A stretch of 34,795 nt of DNA from GAS188 sp035949255 (GTDB lineage: Bacteria; Pseudomonadota; Alphaproteobacteria; Rhizobiales; Beijerinckiaceae). This document shows positions 8,553-16,837 of the stretch, in pieces (position 1 is the stretch's first letter; each line of letters starts with the position of its first letter). The stretch lies in NCBI GenBank assembly GCA_035949255.1, contig DASZIL010000093.1, forward strand, positions 1-34,795. The letters are read 5' to 3'. Position numbers and translations under genes: made by a program. Under the pieces are notes generated by a model. The model worked only from the letters and a program-made list of their open reading frames with translations, searched no databases and was not told the DNA's origin.

Positions 8553-8837
8553 GGCGAGGGTTCGTCAGGGGGCAGGGAATGATGGTCGAGCTCGGACGCT
8601 CGCGCGTGATCGGCACGCGCAGCGCGCTGTCGCTTCCGCGACACGGCTCGATCATCGAGCATGGCGGTTTTCCGCGCGCTTGACAAACTAGGCGCGAGGC
8701 CGGCGCCCGCTCCCCCTGCTGGTACCGATGTCCACTGAATGGTTGAGATTGCGGCAAGGCCCACCTCGTCTCTTGACCCTGCGCCTTCGTTCCTTCACGG
8801 CCTCCTCGCCTAAGGTGGCAAAGGGAAGCAATGGGGA

Positions 8838-9644
8838 ATGGCGATGGCCGGCGGCGCGCAAGGACACGATCTCACGGCAGGGCTGGCGGGAAAGCGCGCG
8901 CTCGTCACGGCTGGTGCCGGCGGGATCGGGCTTGCGATCGCTGAGGCCCTCATTGATCACGGAGCCAGAGTCTTCGTCTGCGACATCTCGGAGCCGGCGC
9001 TCGACGCTTTCGTGAACGCCCATCCGAAAGCGGGTTTTGCGAAGGCCGATGTGTCGAGCGAGGCCGACGTCGATCGTCTCTTCATGGCGTTGAAGACAGA
9101 GCTCGGCGGCCTCGACGCGCTCGTGAACAATGCAGGCGTCGCCGGGCCGACCGGCGGCGTCGAGGACATCGTCCCCGCCGAATGGCGCCGCTGCATCGAT
9201 GTCGGCCTCACGGGACAATTCCTCTGCGCGCGGCGCGCCGTGCCCATGCTCAAGGCCGCGGCGGGCGGCTCGATCGTCAACATGTCGTCTGCCGCCGGAC
9301 GGCACGGCTACGCCTTCCGCACCCCCTATTCAGCCGCGAAATTCGGCGTCATCGGCTTCACGCAAAGCCTCGCCAAGGAGCTTGGCCCCGCCAATATCCG
9401 CGTCAACGCGATCCTGCCCGGCATCGTCGAGGGCCCACGCATGGAAGGCGTGATCCGCGACCGCGCCGCTCAGCTTTCGATCTCGGAAACCGAAATGGAA
9501 AAGAGATACCTCGAGCGCGTCTCGCTGAGGCGCATGGTGAGCCCGCGCGATGTCGCGGCGATGGTCGCCTTCCTGCTTTCGGATGCCGGCCGCAATATTT
9601 CCGGCCAGTCGATCGGTGTCGACGGGAATGTCGAGACGCTTTGA
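8838..9644 (+). CDS. Short-chain dehydrogenase/reductase (SDR)
   Basis: This 268-aa classical SDR has a cofactor motif TAGAGGIG at residues 24-31, where the second residue is Ala instead of the usual Gly. It also has an acidic Asp after beta-2 (VFVCDIS, favouring NAD), NNAG at 97-100, the catalytic Ser at about 151, and YSAAK with Y164 and K168. The C-terminal GQSIGVDGNVETL is typical of the family. The substrate is an alcohol or ketone that cannot be specified. It lies 12 bp before a 3-hydroxyacyl-CoA/gulonate-type dehydrogenase with a strong GAGGAG site between them, so the two likely act on successive hydroxyl groups of one substrate. Confidence 0.85.
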   Translation: MAMAGGAQGHDLTAGLAGKRALVTAGAGGIGLAIAEALIDHGARVFVCDISEPALDAFVNAHPKAGFAKADVSSEADVDRLFMALKTELGGLDALVNNAGVAGPTGGVEDIVPAEWRRCIDVGLTGQFLCARRAVPMLKAAAGGSIVNMSSAAGRHGYAFRTPYSAAKFGVIGFTQSLAKELGPANIRVNAILPGIVEGPRMEGVIRDRAAQLSISETEMEKRYLERVSLRRMVSPRDVAAMVAFLLSDAGRNISGQSIGVDGNVETL

Positions 9645-9656
9645 AGAGGAGGGATC

Positions 9657-10604
9657 ATGTCGACCGTCGCCATCATTGGAACCGGATTCATCGGCAGGGC
9701 ATGGGCGATCAGCTTCGCGCGTGCCGGCCACGATGTCGCGCTCTGGGACGAGGACCGCGCCGCGCCGGATCGGGCGGTCGAATTCATCGCCGATGTGCTT
9801 CCGGATCTTGCCGCGAATGATCTCCTCGCAGGTGCGACGCCCGCGGCTCTTTTGCGTCGCTTGCGGATCGAGCGCGACCTCGCCGCTGCGCTCGGCGGCG
9901 CCGCGCATGTGCAGGAGAACGCGCCCGAGCGCGTCGATGTGAAGAAGGCCTTGTTCGCCGAGCTCGACCGGCTTGCGCCCAACGATGCGGTCATCGCGAG
10001 CTCGACCTCGGCCATCTTGCCGTCGCGCTTCACCGAGGGCCTCGCGGGACGGCATCGCTGCCTCATCATCCACCCGATCAACCCGCCTTACCTCATCCCG
10101 GCGGTCGAGATCGTGCCCGCGCCCTGGACGTCACCGGAGGTCGTGAAGCAGGCGCGCGATTTCCTCATCGCAGCCGGCCAGGCGCCGATCGTGATGAAGC
10201 GTGAGCTCGACGGCTTCGTCATGAATCGCATGCAAGGTGCGCTTCTCGAAGAGGCCTTCCGCCTCGTCGCCGACGGCTACGCCACGGTCGAGGACATCGA
10301 CATCGGCATCAAGGAAGGGCTTGCGCTTCGCTGGTCCTTCATGGGCCCATTCGAAACGATCGATCTCAATGCACCCGGCGGCGTGCGCGATTATGCGGAA
10401 CGCTACCACGGTATCTACAAAATCCTGTTCGCCCAGATGCAGCGGCGGGTCGATTGGGAAGGGCATGTCCTTGACGAGATCGAACAGGCACGACGCATCG
10501 AGCTGCCCGCATCGCAGCTCGCCGAGCGCCAACTCTGGCGCGACCGGCGGCTGATGGCGCTTGCCGCCCACAAGCGAAGGGCGGCCCGCGATATCGGCAG
10601 CTGA
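9657..10604 (+). CDS. 3-hydroxyacyl-CoA dehydrogenase-family protein (L-gulonate/carnitine 3-dehydrogenase type)
   Basis: This 315-aa protein has an N-terminal Rossmann motif GTGFIG (residues 8-13) and an Asp-Glu after beta-2 for NAD binding. Then come ASSTSAILPS, the signature HPINPPYLIPAVEIVPAP, and a C-terminal helical domain starting at GFVMNRMQGALLEEAFRLV. The HP-x-NPP-x-L-P version of the motif is seen in lambda-crystallin/L-gulonate 3-dehydrogenase and carnitine dehydrogenase relatives rather than in fatty-acid beta-oxidation enzymes. So it probably oxidises a 3-hydroxy acid to a 3-keto acid. A GAGGAG site lies just before the ATG, and it forms an operon with the SDR at 8838. The specific substrate is unknown. 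Confidence 0.82.
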   Translation: MSTVAIIGTGFIGRAWAISFARAGHDVALWDEDRAAPDRAVEFIADVLPDLAANDLLAGATPAALLRRLRIERDLAAALGGAAHVQENAPERVDVKKALFAELDRLAPNDAVIASSTSAILPSRFTEGLAGRHRCLIIHPINPPYLIPAVEIVPAPWTSPEVVKQARDFLIAAGQAPIVMKRELDGFVMNRMQGALLEEAFRLVADGYATVEDIDIGIKEGLALRWSFMGPFETIDLNAPGGVRDYAERYHGIYKILFAQMQRRVDWEGHVLDEIEQARRIELPASQLAERQLWRDRRLMALAAHKRRAARDIGS

Positions 10605-10612
10605 GCGGTATC

Positions 10613-10655
10613 TTAGAGCACCCTGGCTTTAGATGGAATCGTCGACCTGCTCTAA
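10613..10655. repeat. Small intergenic element with TTAGAGCA/TGCTCTAA terminal inverted repeats
   Basis: A 43-bp unit is bounded by ttagagca (10613-10620) and its exact inverse tgctctaa (10648-10655), with an interior containing ctttagatggaatcgtc. From memory, similar units with AGAGCA...TGCTCT ends are scattered between genes in Hyphomicrobiales genomes. It lies right after the dehydrogenase gene and just before a second palindrome. Confidence 0.55.
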
Positions 10656-10660
10656 GCCAT

Positions 10661-10717
10661 TAGTGGAGCATAATCTTTTCGGAAAAATGGGTTCCATTTT
10701 TCCGGATCATGCTCTAG
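10661..10717. repeat. Rhizobiales-type intergenic palindrome (GAGCAT-ATC...GATCATGCTC)
   Basis: The core is a perfect 11-bp inverted repeat, cggaaaaatgg (10680-10690) and ccatttttccg (10694-10704), separated by gtt. It is extended by imperfect outer arms, gagcataatc and gatcatgctc. The whole can fold into one long hairpin. It sits in the convergent space between the dehydrogenase gene and the reverse MFS gene, so it could end transcription from both sides. The form is that of the palindromes dispersed in Hyphomicrobiales genomes. Confidence 0.7.
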
Positions 10718-10725
10718 GCGCCGCC

Positions 10726-12009
10726 CTAGCCGTCCGTCATTTCCGGTTGCCGGAGCAAACGCGGGACGGGAGAGGCGAGAATGGTCGCCGCCTGGACGAA
10801 AAATCCGCAAGCCGCGATCGCGAGGCAAGCTTCGGCGCCGTAGCTCGCGCCGATGAGGGCGCCGATCGCCGCGCCAAGCGGCCTCGTGCCCCAGGTCGCC
10901 ATCAAGATCACCGCGGATACCCGGCCGAGCAAGGCGCCGGGAGTCACGGCTTGGCGCAGCGTGGTGGTGCTGATCGTCCACAACACCGGTCCCGCGCCGA
11001 TCAGGAAAAAGCTCAAGCCCGCGAGTGCGACCGAGGGCACCCAGATCGTGAGCAGCATGGCGAGAGCCGAGCAAACGCCGGCGATCGGGCCGATCGCGAT
11101 CATCGCGCCGAAGGTGATGGATTTCGCAAGACGGGAAGCGATAAGCGCGCCCGCCACCATGCCGACGCCGTAAGCCGCGAGCGTCGCGCCGACGCTCGTC
11201 GGCGAGAGAGTGAGCTTCTCGACCGCGTAAGGCACGTAGATCGCCTGCATGATCAGGAAGGAGGTGTTGAAGAACACGGCCGTCAATAGAACAGGCCTCA
11301 GCAGGCGATGGGTGAAGAGAAAGCGCGCTCCTTGCTCGAGGTCGCGGCCGATGTGGCGCGGCGGCAAGGCCGGACGTGGCGGCTCGGAGAGGCCAAGAAG
11401 CAAGATCACGGCGTAGCCGGAGAACGCCGCCGCGAGACCGAAGGCCGGAGCCGCGCCGATCCAACCGACGAGGGCGCCTCCAAGGGCGGGTCCTGCCGCG
11501 AAGGCGATGCTGCGCGCGAGCTCGAGGCGCCTGTTCGCCGCTCCGAGCGCCTGGGCTCCGACCATGGCTGGCACAAGCGAGGGAGCCGCGACGCTATAGG
11601 CAACCGTGCCCGAGGCGCCGATGAAGCCGAGAAGCGCAAGGAGCGGAAGCGTCAGCAATCCGGTGAAGGCGAGAAAAAGCACCGCCAGGAGGGAGAGCGC
11701 GCGCACCCCCTCGGCAAATGCCATCAGGTCGCGGCGGGAGGTGCGGTCGGCGAGAAGGCCCGCCGGGATCGCGAAGAGGAGGAAGGGCAGGGTTTGGGCC
11801 GTCTGCAACAGGCCTGTTTCACCCGCGCCCGCGCCGAATGCGAACACGGCGACGATGGGGGCCGCCGCGAGCCCGATCTGCTCGGCGGATTGCGCGAGGA
11901 GATTCGATGCGACGAGGCGATTGAAGCCTCCCGGAAGCGAGATCGCGGAAGGGGAAGGCAAGACATTGGCATCGGTCGAAGACGACATCGCGCGGCTCCC
12001 ATTGCCCAT
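10726..12009 (-). CDS. MFS transporter, 12-helix exporter of the MFS_3 (EntS-like) type
   Basis: This 427-aa protein has about twelve hydrophobic helices and the MFS loop signature GLLADRTSRRDLM between helices 2 and 3 (near residues 84-96). It has a long central cytoplasmic loop (LGLSEPPRPALPPRHIGRDL) and a second-half repeat of the fold. The N-terminal AEQIGLAAAPIVAVFAFGAG segment fits the MFS_3/EntS group, whose members export siderophores, drugs or other small molecules. Substrate is unknown. It is transcribed away from ada, leaving a ~230-bp divergent space with no clear operator. Two in-frame starts exist (M1 and M8, at 12009 and about 11988); neither has a strong ribosome site. Confidence 0.85.
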   Translation of the reverse strand: MGNGSRAMSSSTDANVLPSPSAISLPGGFNRLVASNLLAQSAEQIGLAAAPIVAVFAFGAGAGETGLLQTAQTLPFLLFAIPAGLLADRTSRRDLMAFAEGVRALSLLAVLFLAFTGLLTLPLLALLGFIGASGTVAYSVAAPSLVPAMVGAQALGAANRRLELARSIAFAAGPALGGALVGWIGAAPAFGLAAAFSGYAVILLLGLSEPPRPALPPRHIGRDLEQGARFLFTHRLLRPVLLTAVFFNTSFLIMQAIYVPYAVEKLTLSPTSVGATLAAYGVGMVAGALIASRLAKSITFGAMIAIGPIAGVCSALAMLLTIWVPSVALAGLSFFLIGAGPVLWTISTTTLRQAVTPGALLGRVSAVILMATWGTRPLGAAIGALIGASYGAEACLAIAACGFFVQAATILASPVPRLLRQPEMTDG

Positions 12010-12237
12010 TTCGGCGGCGCGTCTCGCAGACCGCCTTTGCGATGCCTATCTGTGGGCTTGGCATGAAAGCCGCGCTCCGCTTGTTGCCCGGCAATTCGAA
12101 TTTGTGGAAGCTTCTGCGCAAGGCTTGCGGCGGGCGTGTTCGAAACCCAATAAATTGCCGCGCAAGAGGCGGAGTGCGGCAGTGGGAAGCGGTGTCTAGA
12201 TCAGGGTCGAACATCAATGCAAAACCGGAGGCCTCTC

Positions 12238-13338
12238 ATGCACGCCTTGCTGACAAGCCCTCAAAGCCGCATGCCTTCGCGGCCCTCGCGCTTTCCGAAT
12301 GACGAGGCGCGTTGGGCGGCGGTTCGCCGCCGCGACCCCGATGCCGAAGGCGAGTTCGTCTTCGCCGTCTCCACCACCGGCGTCTATTGCCGTTCCTCTT
12401 GCGCGGCACGTCCGGCGCGGCGCGAGAATGTGAGCTTCTACGCCACGACTCTCGATGCGGAGGCCGCCGGATACCGCCCTTGCAAGCGCTGTCGTCCCGA
12501 TCTTCCCTCGCGCGCCGAGCGCGAAGCGGAGCTCGTTGCGCAGGCCTGCCGGCGGATCGAAGCCGCGGAGGAGGTGCCCGCGCTCGCCACGCTCGCCGAA
12601 AAGGCGGGTTTGAGCCCGCATCATTTCCATCGCGTCTTCAAGCGCGTCACGGGGGTGACGCCAAAGGCCTATGCGGCCGCGCATCGCCAAAGCCTCGTGC
12701 AGGCCAATCTCGCTGCGGGATCGGGCGTGACCGAGACGATCTACGCCTCCGGCTTCAACTCCTCAGGCCGCTTCTACGAGGCGGTGTCCGGCATGCTCGG
12801 CATGACGCCCTCCGCCTATCGCAAGGGCGGTGAGGGTGAGGAGATCTGCCACGCCATCGGGCGCTCCTCGCTCGGCTGCGTGCTTGTCGCGGCGACGCGG
12901 CGTGGGGTGTGCTCCATCCTGATGGGGGATGATCCGGCAGCGCTTCGCGCCGATCTCAAAGCGCGTTTCCCGAAGGCGAAGCTCGTCGACCCGACACCTG
13001 GCTTTGCCGAGCTCGTCGCCGAGGTGGTGCGCTACGTCGACGATCCCGGTCGGGCGGAAGGGCTCAACCTGCCGCTCGACATCCGCGGCACGACCTTCCA
13101 ACGGCGCGTCTGGGAAGCGCTGCGCGCCATTCCAGCGGGTGAGACGGCAAGCTACGGCGAGATCGCCCAGCGCGTCGGCAGCCCACATGCGGTGCGCGCC
13201 GTGGCGAGCGCTTGCGCCGCCAACAAGATCGCGGTCGCCATTCCTTGCCATCGCGTCATCGCGGCCGATGGCGGGCTGGCGGGGTATCGCTGGGGTGTCG
13301 AGCGCAAGCGCCGCCTGCTCGAGCGGGAGCGCGGCTGA
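12238..13338 (+). CDS. ada: Ada: bifunctional methylphosphotriester/O6-methylguanine methyltransferase and transcriptional activator
   Basis: Ada repairs alkylated DNA by moving methyl groups to its own cysteines and, once methylated, activates repair genes. From the ATG at 12238 (GGAGG 6 nt upstream; an ATG at 12217 lacks a site) the protein is 366 aa. Zinc/acceptor cysteines C51, C55, C82 and C85 have exactly the E. coli spacing (38, 42, 69, 72). An AraC-type helix-turn-helix domain follows (about 100-195; LATLAEKAGLSPHHFHRVFK). The C-terminal methyltransferase domain has FQRRVWEALRAIPAGETASY and IPCHRVI with acceptor C337. Upstream, gcgcaag occurs around 12114 and 12160, recalling the GCGCAA core of Ada boxes; this is only suggestive. 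Its stop overlaps the next start. Confidence 0.95.
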   Translation: MHALLTSPQSRMPSRPSRFPNDEARWAAVRRRDPDAEGEFVFAVSTTGVYCRSSCAARPARRENVSFYATTLDAEAAGYRPCKRCRPDLPSRAEREAELVAQACRRIEAAEEVPALATLAEKAGLSPHHFHRVFKRVTGVTPKAYAAAHRQSLVQANLAAGSGVTETIYASGFNSSGRFYEAVSGMLGMTPSAYRKGGEGEEICHAIGRSSLGCVLVAATRRGVCSILMGDDPAALRADLKARFPKAKLVDPTPGFAELVAEVVRYVDDPGRAEGLNLPLDIRGTTFQRRVWEALRAIPAGETASYGEIAQRVGSPHAVRAVASACAANKIAVAIPCHRVIAADGGLAGYRWGVERKRRLLERERG

Positions 13339-14123
13339 TGTCGGCAAGCGAAGCCCGCGTGTTCCGGGGCGGCCTGCCGGAGGCGCGGCCGCCCGGCGCC
13401 GCATCGCGGTCGGCCCACACCCTGGCCTCATGCCTCGGTGGCATGGATTGGGAGCGCGTCGGCGCCGAGCTCGACAGCTTCGGCGCCGTCACCACCGGCG
13501 TCCTTCTGACTCCTGAGGAATGCATCGGCATCGCCTCTCGTTACGCCCAGGAGGAAGGCTTCCGCAGCCGCGTCGTGATGAGCCGGCACGGCTTCGGGCG
13601 TGGCGAATATAAATATTACGCCTATGCGCTCCCTGATCTCATCGCCGAATTACGAACGGCGCTTTATCCGCCGCTTGCCGCCATCGCCAATCGCTGGGAG
13701 GAGGCGCTCGGCCGGCGAGGCGACTATCCGCACGACCATGCGGCCTATCTCGACCGCTGCCATGCGGCCGGCCAGAGGCGGCCGACGCCGCTCCTCTTGC
13801 GCTACGGAACCGGCGATTACAATTGCCTGCATCAGGATCTTTACGGCGCGCTCGCCTTTCCGCTGCAGATCGCCTTTCTCTTGAGCGCGCCGGGCGAGCA
13901 TTTCACCGGCGGCGAGTTCGTGCTCACGGAGCAGCGCCCGCGCATGCAGTCGCGCGCCGAGGTCGTTTCCTTGCGTCAAGGGGAGGGCGTCATTTTCGCC
14001 GTCAATCAGCGTCCCGTGCAAGGAGGGCGCGGCGTCTACCGCGTCACCATGCGCCATGGCGTGAGCCGGCTTCGCTCCGGCGAGCGTTTCACGCTCGGCA
14101 TCATCTTTCACGACGCCGCGTGA
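13338..14123 (+). CDS. 2OG-Fe(II) oxygenase, Oxygenase-NA (PF09859) type, probable alkylated-DNA repair enzyme
   Basis: The protein is 261 aa from the ATG at 13338, which shares a base with the ada stop (TGATG), so the two are translationally coupled. Iron ligands HxD at H165/D167 (CLHQDLYG), a distal H240 (MRHGVS) and a 2-oxoglutarate-binding R250 (SGERFTLGIIFHD) complete the double-stranded beta-helix signature. Together with KYYAYALP and LLLRYGTGDYN this matches the Oxygenase-NA family, described as catalysing oxidative demethylation of damaged nucleic acid. The pairing with Ada mirrors ada-alkB in E. coli and supports an adaptive-response role, with Ada as likely activator. A longer upstream frame exists but overlaps ada and is not family-like. 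Confidence 0.88.
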   Translation: MSASEARVFRGGLPEARPPGAASRSAHTLASCLGGMDWERVGAELDSFGAVTTGVLLTPEECIGIASRYAQEEGFRSRVVMSRHGFGRGEYKYYAYALPDLIAELRTALYPPLAAIANRWEEALGRRGDYPHDHAAYLDRCHAAGQRRPTPLLLRYGTGDYNCLHQDLYGALAFPLQIAFLLSAPGEHFTGGEFVLTEQRPRMQSRAEVVSLRQGEGVIFAVNQRPVQGGRGVYRVTMRHGVSRLRSGERFTLGIIFHDAA

Positions 14124-14204
14124 GCCTTCGCGCCTCGGAACATGCCCGCCCGTTCACGATCTCGAGCGAGCCGCTTTGCGGGAGGGGTGGAGCTCGGCTA
14201 ATTA

Positions 14205-14232
14205 GGATCGCCGCGCTCGTTGGCGGCGATCC
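14205..14232 (+). terminator. Possible terminator hairpin after the ada-oxygenase pair
   Basis: Perfect 10-bp arms, ggatcgccgc (14205-14214) and gcggcgatcc (14223-14232), enclose an 8-nt loop and are followed by only a short atttgg. The lack of a U-run makes intrinsic termination uncertain. It lies in the 208-bp gap between the DNA-repair operon and the FAD monooxygenase gene. Confidence 0.4.
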
Positions 14233-14331
14233 ATTTGGTCGAGCCGTGTTACCCTGATCGCCAAAATGCTAAGGATCAAGATCAGGGGCTGAGGCGGTTT
14301 GATTCCCCAGGCGGGCGAAAGACGAGGTGGC

Positions 14332-15984
14332 ATGACGCCGATCATCGAAACCGACGTGCTGATCGTCGGCGGGGGCCCGGTCGGATTGACGCTCGCCATG
14401 GATCTCGCGCAACGCGGCATCGAGGTCACGGTGCTCGAGCTGCGCGGGCGCGGCGAGCCGCCGAGCGTCAAGTGCAACCATGTCGCCGCGCGCTCGATGG
14501 AGCTCTTCCGCCGGCTCGGCGTAGCGCGAAAGCTGCGCGACGCGGGCTTGCCAGCCGATTACCCAAACGATGTCTCATACCGCACGACGATGCTCGGACG
14601 GGAGCTCACGCGCATCAAGATCCCTTGCCGCCGTGACCGCTATACGGCGAAAGGCGGCCCGGACACCTGGTGGCCGACGCCCGAGCCGCCGCACAGGATC
14701 AACCAGATCTTCTTGGAGCCCATACTTTTCGAGCACGCGGCCTCGCTTGAGCGCGTCACCTTGCGCAATCGCGTGGAATTTGCGGGCTTCACGCAAGACG
14801 AGGCGAGCGTCACGGCAGCGGCGCGCGCGCTCGATACGGGCGAGGCGCTGACCTTCAAGGCGCGATTTCTTGTCGGATGCGACGGTGGCAAATCGCCGAC
14901 GCGGCGCGGCATCGGCGCGAAGCTCCTCGGCGATCCGGTCGTGCAGCGCGTGCAATCGAGCTATATTCGCGCGCTTAAGCTCTTGTCGCTCCAGGAAGGG
15001 CCACGCGCCTGGGTGAACTTCTCGCTCAACCCGCGCCGCAGCGGCAGCGTCTATGCGATCGACGGGCGCGAGACCTTTCTCATCCACAATTACCTGCGCG
15101 AGGAGGAAGCCGATTTCGAGAGCGTCGATCGAGATTGGGCGATCCGCGCCATCCTCGGAGTCGGTGTGGATTTCGACTACGAGATCATCTCCAAGGAAGA
15201 TTGGTTCGGGCGCCGGCTCGTGGCTGACAAATTCCGGGAGGGACGCGTCTTCCTTTGCGGAGATTCGGCGCATCTGTGGGTGCCATACGCCGGCTACGGC
15301 ATGAACGCCGGCCTTGCGGACGCGGCCAATCTCGCTTGGCTCCTCGCGGCTGCGCTCAACGGCTGGGGCGCGCCCGGCATTCTCGATGCTTACGTCCGCG
15401 AGCGGCAGCCGATCACCGAGCAAGTGTCGCATTTCGCCATGAACCACGCCCATGCGATGGCGAAGCAGCGCGGCGCCGTTCCAAAGGAGATCGAGGACGA
15501 TACGCCGGAAGGCGAGGCGGCGCGCCTGAAGCTCGGCCGCCTCGCTTATGATTTGAACGTCCAGCAATATTGCTGCGGCGGGCTCAATTTCGGCTACTAC
15601 TACGACAACTCCCCCATCATCGCTTATGACGGCGAGAAGCAGCCCGGATATTCGATGGCTGATTTCACCCCCTCGACCGTGCCGGGCTGCCGCACGCCCC
15701 ATATCCGCCTCGCGGGCGGCACCTCGCTTTACGATGCGATGGGTCCGGAATACACGCTTCTGCGACGCGATCGAGGCGTCGCGGTCGAGCCGCTTCTCGA
15801 AGCCGCAGCCGCTCGCCTTGTGCCGTTGAAGCTTCTCGATCTCGTCTGCGATGAGGCAGCGTCGGTCTACAAGCAAGCGCTCGTGCTCTCGCGCCCGGAC
15901 CAGCATGTCGCCTGGCGAGGCGATCATGTTCCGGCGGATCCCTTGGCGCTCATCGATCTCGTGCGCGGCGTCGTGCCGCGATGA
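14332..15984 (+). CDS. FAD-dependent aromatic monooxygenase (PheA/MhpA family)
   Basis: From the ATG at 14332 the protein is 550 aa; a GAGG lies 4 nt upstream, and the longer start at 14299 adds non-conserved residues. The FAD Rossmann motif VLIVGGGPVGLTLAMDLAQR opens the protein. The group A flavoprotein hydroxylase motifs follow: a DG-type motif (FLVGCDGGKSPTRRGIG, about 190) and GD motif RVFLCGDSAHLWVPYAGYGM with NAGLADAANLAWLLA (about 305-340). A C-terminal thioredoxin-like region ends in ADPLALIDLVRG. Such enzymes add a hydroxyl to phenolic rings using NAD(P)H and O2. It is followed within 13 bp by a ring-cleavage-product hydratase, which supports aromatic-acid degradation. The exact substrate is unknown. 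Confidence 0.85.
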   Translation: MTPIIETDVLIVGGGPVGLTLAMDLAQRGIEVTVLELRGRGEPPSVKCNHVAARSMELFRRLGVARKLRDAGLPADYPNDVSYRTTMLGRELTRIKIPCRRDRYTAKGGPDTWWPTPEPPHRINQIFLEPILFEHAASLERVTLRNRVEFAGFTQDEASVTAAARALDTGEALTFKARFLVGCDGGKSPTRRGIGAKLLGDPVVQRVQSSYIRALKLLSLQEGPRAWVNFSLNPRRSGSVYAIDGRETFLIHNYLREEEADFESVDRDWAIRAILGVGVDFDYEIISKEDWFGRRLVADKFREGRVFLCGDSAHLWVPYAGYGMNAGLADAANLAWLLAAALNGWGAPGILDAYVRERQPITEQVSHFAMNHAHAMAKQRGAVPKEIEDDTPEGEAARLKLGRLAYDLNVQQYCCGGLNFGYYYDNSPIIAYDGEKQPGYSMADFTPSTVPGCRTPHIRLAGGTSLYDAMGPEYTLLRRDRGVAVEPLLEAAAARLVPLKLLDLVCDEAASVYKQALVLSRPDQHVAWRGDHVPADPLALIDLVRGVVPR

Positions 15985-15997
15985 GGAGGTTCCCCCC

Positions 15998-16801
15998 ATG
16001 TTGACGCCAGAGGCGATTAGCGGCGCCGCGAAGAAGCTCGACCACGCCGAGAAGACGCGCACGCAAATCCGCCAATTGTCGATCGAGCATCCCGGCATGA
16101 CGCTCGCCGAGGCTTACGCGATCCAGAGCGCCTGGGTCGAGCACAAGATCGCCGAGGGGAGGGTGGTTCGCGGCCATAAGATCGGCCTCACCTCGAAAGC
16201 GATGCAATCGGCCCTCGGCATCGACGAGCCCGATTCCGGCATCCTCTTCGACGACATGTTCTTCGTCGACGGTGGCGAGGTGCCGAGCGAGCGTTTCATC
16301 GCGACGCGGATCGAGGCCGAGCTCGCCTTCGTGATGAAGTCGCGGCTCGCGGGAAAGAATTGCACGATCTTCGATGTCCTCAACGCCACCGATTTCGTCG
16401 TCCCGGCGCTCGAGATCCTCGACACGCGCATCGAGCGCGTCGACGCGACGACCAAGGCCACGCGCAAGATCGTCGACACCATCGCGGACAATGCCGCTAA
16501 TGCCGGCATCGTCACCGGCGGCAGGCCATTTCGTCCGCTCGATGCAGATATGCGTTGGATCGGTGCGCTCTGTTATCGCAACGGCGTCATCGAGGAGACG
16601 GGGCTCGCGGCAGGCGTGCTCAACCATCCCGCAAATGGCATCGCCTGGCTCGTGCGAAAGCTCGCCGCGCTTGACCTTGCGCTCGAGCCCGGCGAGATCG
16701 TGCTCTCGGGCTCGTTCATCAGGCCGATCGAGGCGAGAAAGGGCGACACGATCCAGGCCGATTACGGCGCTTACGGCATGGTGAGTTGTCATTTCGCCTG
16801 A
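15998..16801 (+). CDS. hpaH: 2-oxo-hept-3-ene-1,7-dioate hydratase (HpaH/HpcG-type)
   Basis: The start is the ATG at 15998 behind GAGGAGG, giving 267 aa, the usual family length. Hallmarks of the fumarylacetoacetase-fold hydratase/decarboxylase group are present: RGHKIGLTSKAMQ, DDMFFVDGGEVPSERFI, IEAELAFVMKSRL (metal-binding acidic residues), PALEILDTRIE, DNAANAGIVTGGRP, and AWLVRKLAALDLALEPGEIVLSGSF. These enzymes add water to 2-oxo-hept-3-ene-1,7-dioate (HpaH) or related 2-hydroxypentadienoates (MhpD). The FVDGGEVPSERFI and SGSFIRPIEA segments favour the HpaH type. It follows the FAD hydroxylase and precedes an FAH-family gene, forming a partial meta-cleavage module. Confidence 0.87.
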   Translation: MLTPEAISGAAKKLDHAEKTRTQIRQLSIEHPGMTLAEAYAIQSAWVEHKIAEGRVVRGHKIGLTSKAMQSALGIDEPDSGILFDDMFFVDGGEVPSERFIATRIEAELAFVMKSRLAGKNCTIFDVLNATDFVVPALEILDTRIERVDATTKATRKIVDTIADNAANAGIVTGGRPFRPLDADMRWIGALCYRNGVIEETGLAAGVLNHPANGIAWLVRKLAALDLALEPGEIVLSGSFIRPIEARKGDTIQADYGAYGMVSCHFA

Positions 16802-16837
16802 GCCTTATCCCGATCGCAATCCCTCGGAGCCAAGTTG

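Noticed and set aside
7761..8582. Forward frame of 273 codons opposite the E1 gene
   Set aside because: It lies wholly inside the strongly conserved SucA-like sequence and has no recognisable domain.
8682..8715. TTGACA box before the SDR gene as a promoter
   Set aside because: No -10-like hexamer is found at 16-18 nt spacing.
11308..12066. Long forward frame opposite the MFS gene
   Set aside because: Its composition (runs of Arg, Glu and Gly) is the shadow of a GC-rich membrane-protein gene; the reverse frame has clear transporter helices.
14575..16098. Reverse frame of 507 codons opposite the FAD monooxygenase
   Set aside because: It is an antisense shadow; the forward frame has all flavoprotein hydroxylase motifs.
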